A stretch of DNA of 64,000 nucleotides from Caulobacter mirabilis (lineage in GTDB: Bacteria > Pseudomonadota > Alphaproteobacteria > Caulobacterales > Caulobacteraceae): positions 1,178,001 through 1,242,000 of the forward strand of contig NZ_CP024201.1 in the NCBI RefSeq assembly GCF_002749615.1, in the 5' to 3' direction. This document shows positions 62,121-64,000 of the stretch, piece by piece (position 1 is the first letter of the stretch; each line of letters opens with the position of its first letter). The notes below the pieces were generated by a model that was not told the origin of the DNA, searched no databases, and worked only from the letters and a program-made list of their open reading frames with translations. A program made the position numbers and the translations under genes.

Positions 62121-63614
62121 ATGTGGCGCATCCTCATCCTCGCCGGCCTCCTGGCCGCCCTCTCGTCCGCCGCCTCGACGGCCTGGGCGCGCGAGGCGGC
62201 GTGGGCGGTCTGCACCGGTCGGCGGGCGGCGGAGGGGCCGGTGCTGCGCGACTGCCGTCCGCTCGAGGGCGTCATCGATCCCCAGGGGCGCGAACTCTGG
62301 ATTCGCGCGATGGTTCAGGCGCCGTCCGGCGACGGACCCCACGCCCTCTACCTGGCCGGCGCCGCCTCTTCGGAGGCTTGGCTGAACGGACGCCGCCTCG
62401 GCGCCAACGGACGGCCCGGGGCCGACGCGGGGCAGGAGCAGCCGGGCCGCTACCAGAGCGCGCTCCCGGTCCCGGCCGCCGCCTGGAAGCCCGGCGCCAA
62501 CGAGCTGGTCGTGCATCTGTCGTCGTTCCATGGCGGCCTGCCGCTGGCCCGTCCGATGGGGATGGCGGCGATCGGGCCCTATCCCCTCCCGTCGCGCCTG
62601 CCCGTGCTGGCGGTCACCCTGGCGACGGCGGGCGCCCTGGCGGCGGCGGCGTTCGGCTTCGGCGCGATCCACGGCGTCCGTCGTACGCGGTCCAGCCTGA
62701 TCCTGGCGGCCCTCGCGGCGGTCGCGGCGCTGCAGGCGGCCGCGGAAACCCTGCGTCCGCTCTACAACTATCCCTATCCCCTGCACGTCTGGCGGCTCGG
62801 CCTGATCTGGCTGCTGGCGGCGGCCTTCGCGATCCTGCTGGCGACCTATGCCGCCGGGCGGTTTTCACCGCGCTGGCGACGGGGGATCGTCGGGGCGGCG
62901 CTGGTCCTGGTCGGCGGGACCGCCTTCCTGCCCGGTTTCGACAGCAAGACCGGCTGGGCGCTGCTCGCCGGCATCGTCCTGGCTCTCGCCGCCGCGTTGA
63001 TCGGCGTCCGGAGCCGGGTCCCGGGCGCGCGCCCGACGGCGGCCTATCTGGCGCTCTTCATCGTCCTGGCCTTCGCTCTCCCGGAACTGTTCGTCGATCT
63101 GTCGCACTTTCTCTTCGCCGCGGGCCTGGTCCTGCCGCTGCTGATGGTCGAGGTGGTGCGGCTGGGCCGGGCCGACCTGGGCCGCGAAACCGCGCTCACC
63201 CAAGCCGTCCACCGGCCAGATCGCCTGACCGTGGCCTCCGCCAAGGGCGTGGAGTTCGTTCGCATGGCGGAGATCATCGCCATCACCGGCGCCGACGACT
63301 ACGCTGAGCTTCGGTTGGCCGGCGGTCGGCGGCTGCTCCACGCCGCCCGTCTCGATCAGCTGGAGAGCGAGCTGCCGGCCGACTTCCTGCGCGTTCACCG
63401 CTCGGCGATCGCCAACCTGGCCTTTGTCCAGCGGCTGGAGCGCGCCGGCGACGGCCGTTGGCGGTTGCACCTGGCCGGGGGGGAGGTCCTGAATGTCAGC
63501 CGGTCGCGTCTGCCGGCCCTGCGAGACCAGCTCGACGATCGGGCCCCGCCCGTCGTCGCGACCGCCCTGACGACCACCGGCGCGCCACGAGAACGTCAAG
63601 ACGCTCCTGTCTAG
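62121..63614 (+). CDS. Membrane-anchored LytTR-domain regulator
   Basis: The 497-residue protein has a signal peptide, a periplasmic beta-rich domain (residues 25-155, with WLNGRRLGANG and AWKPGANELVVHL like 7TMR-DISMED or galactose-binding folds), about seven membrane helices (158-370), and a C-terminal LytTR DNA-binding domain (about 390-490; EFVRMAEIIAITGADDYAELRL, DFLRVHRSAIANLAFVQRLE). It would sense at the membrane and bind DNA directly. ATG 62121 follows GAGG; the frame opens 39 codons earlier. The ligand and targets are unknown. Confidence 0.85.
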   Translation: MWRILILAGLLAALSSAASTAWAREAAWAVCTGRRAAEGPVLRDCRPLEGVIDPQGRELWIRAMVQAPSGDGPHALYLAGAASSEAWLNGRRLGANGRPGADAGQEQPGRYQSALPVPAAAWKPGANELVVHLSSFHGGLPLARPMGMAAIGPYPLPSRLPVLAVTLATAGALAAAAFGFGAIHGVRRTRSSLILAALAAVAALQAAAETLRPLYNYPYPLHVWRLGLIWLLAAAFAILLATYAAGRFSPRWRRGIVGAALVLVGGTAFLPGFDSKTGWALLAGIVLALAAALIGVRSRVPGARPTAAYLALFIVLAFALPELFVDLSHFLFAAGLVLPLLMVEVVRLGRADLGRETALTQAVHRPDRLTVASAKGVEFVRMAEIIAITGADDYAELRLAGGRRLLHAARLDQLESELPADFLRVHRSAIANLAFVQRLERAGDGRWRLHLAGGEVLNVSRSRLPALRDQLDDRAPPVVATALTTTGAPRERQDAPV

Positions 63615-63797
63615 CGGCCGCCTGGATCGAAGACGCCGCCGCGGCTGGGCTATGGGCTCTCCCGGGCCGATGGGGACGTGCGCGTCCGCCCTTGCATCGC
63701 CCCCGCCGCACCCCGATCTCCCCTGACCGGGCCGCGACGGCGAATTCCTTTGTGGCCGGAGCGGGGCTTGGCTATGGAACCCCCTCACAATTCTTAA

Positions 63798-64000
<203 letters not shown>

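Overview
The window is a stretch of a GC-rich alphaproteobacterial chromosome, most likely Caulobacteraceae (Caulobacter or Phenylobacterium). The reasons are the cell-cycle kinases CckA and DivJ, a MucR regulator, an HdaB-like DnaA-domain protein, four CtrA boxes (three of them perfect TTAA-N7-TTAA), a GAAC-N7-GAAC SOS box at recA, an EcfG-type promoter at a csbD gene, and the order mucR - hdaB - divJ - flagellar genes - cckA - recA - alaS, which from memory matches the Caulobacter chromosome. I see no transposase, integrase, CRISPR array, rRNA or tRNA.

Layout. 1-13.8 kb: signalling and housekeeping genes. These are a 5'-truncated hybrid histidine kinase, a GNAT enzyme overlapping oligopeptidase B, a trypsin-like protease followed by csbD, a GNAT protein, a MaoC hydratase, a head-to-head response regulator and hybrid kinase, an XRE/thioesterase pair, and a LysR gene divergent from a DUF6506 gene. 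13.8-23.3 kb: a divergent catabolic locus. Five genes on the minus strand (GMC oxidoreductase, acyl-CoA ligase, AtuA-like protein, enoyl-CoA hydratase, acyl-CoA dehydrogenase) face a cytochrome P450 and a second enoyl-CoA hydratase; together they could oxidise a terpenoid, branched or alicyclic substrate to an acyl-CoA and begin beta-oxidation.

24-32 kb: a cell-cycle block. It holds a DUF2336 protein, mucR, a PAS protein with paired GANTC sites in its leader, the HdaB-like gene translationally coupled to a DUF6456 gene, sufE, a soluble histidine kinase and divJ. 32-40 kb: DUF1491, a secreted zinc metalloprotease, prfC, an unknown helical protein behind two perfect CtrA boxes, a TonB-dependent siderophore receptor behind a Fur-like palindrome, and an RcnB-like protein. 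40.5-49.7 kb: flagellar export and rod genes (fliOP diverging from flgBC-fliE across one CtrA box; fliQR-flhB), with a TetR/NTF2 pair and a glycerate-kinase-like gene between them, and cckA directly after flhB.

49.7-64 kb: a GNAT gene, a DUF885 protein, an unknown exported protein, an M50 protease, an ArsR-SRPBCC pair, two tandem YadA-like trimeric autotransporters that share a near-identical 678-bp segment, a YjbR protein, recA, a GNAT gene, an alpha/beta hydrolase, a membrane LytTR regulator and the start of alaS.

Regulatory logic inferred: CckA would feed phosphate to CtrA, whose boxes lie at the flagellar genes and at the unknown gene at 36303; DivJ, the HdaB-like protein and MucR are further cell-cycle parts in the same 25 kb. 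All functional calls come from reading translations and motifs without database searches.
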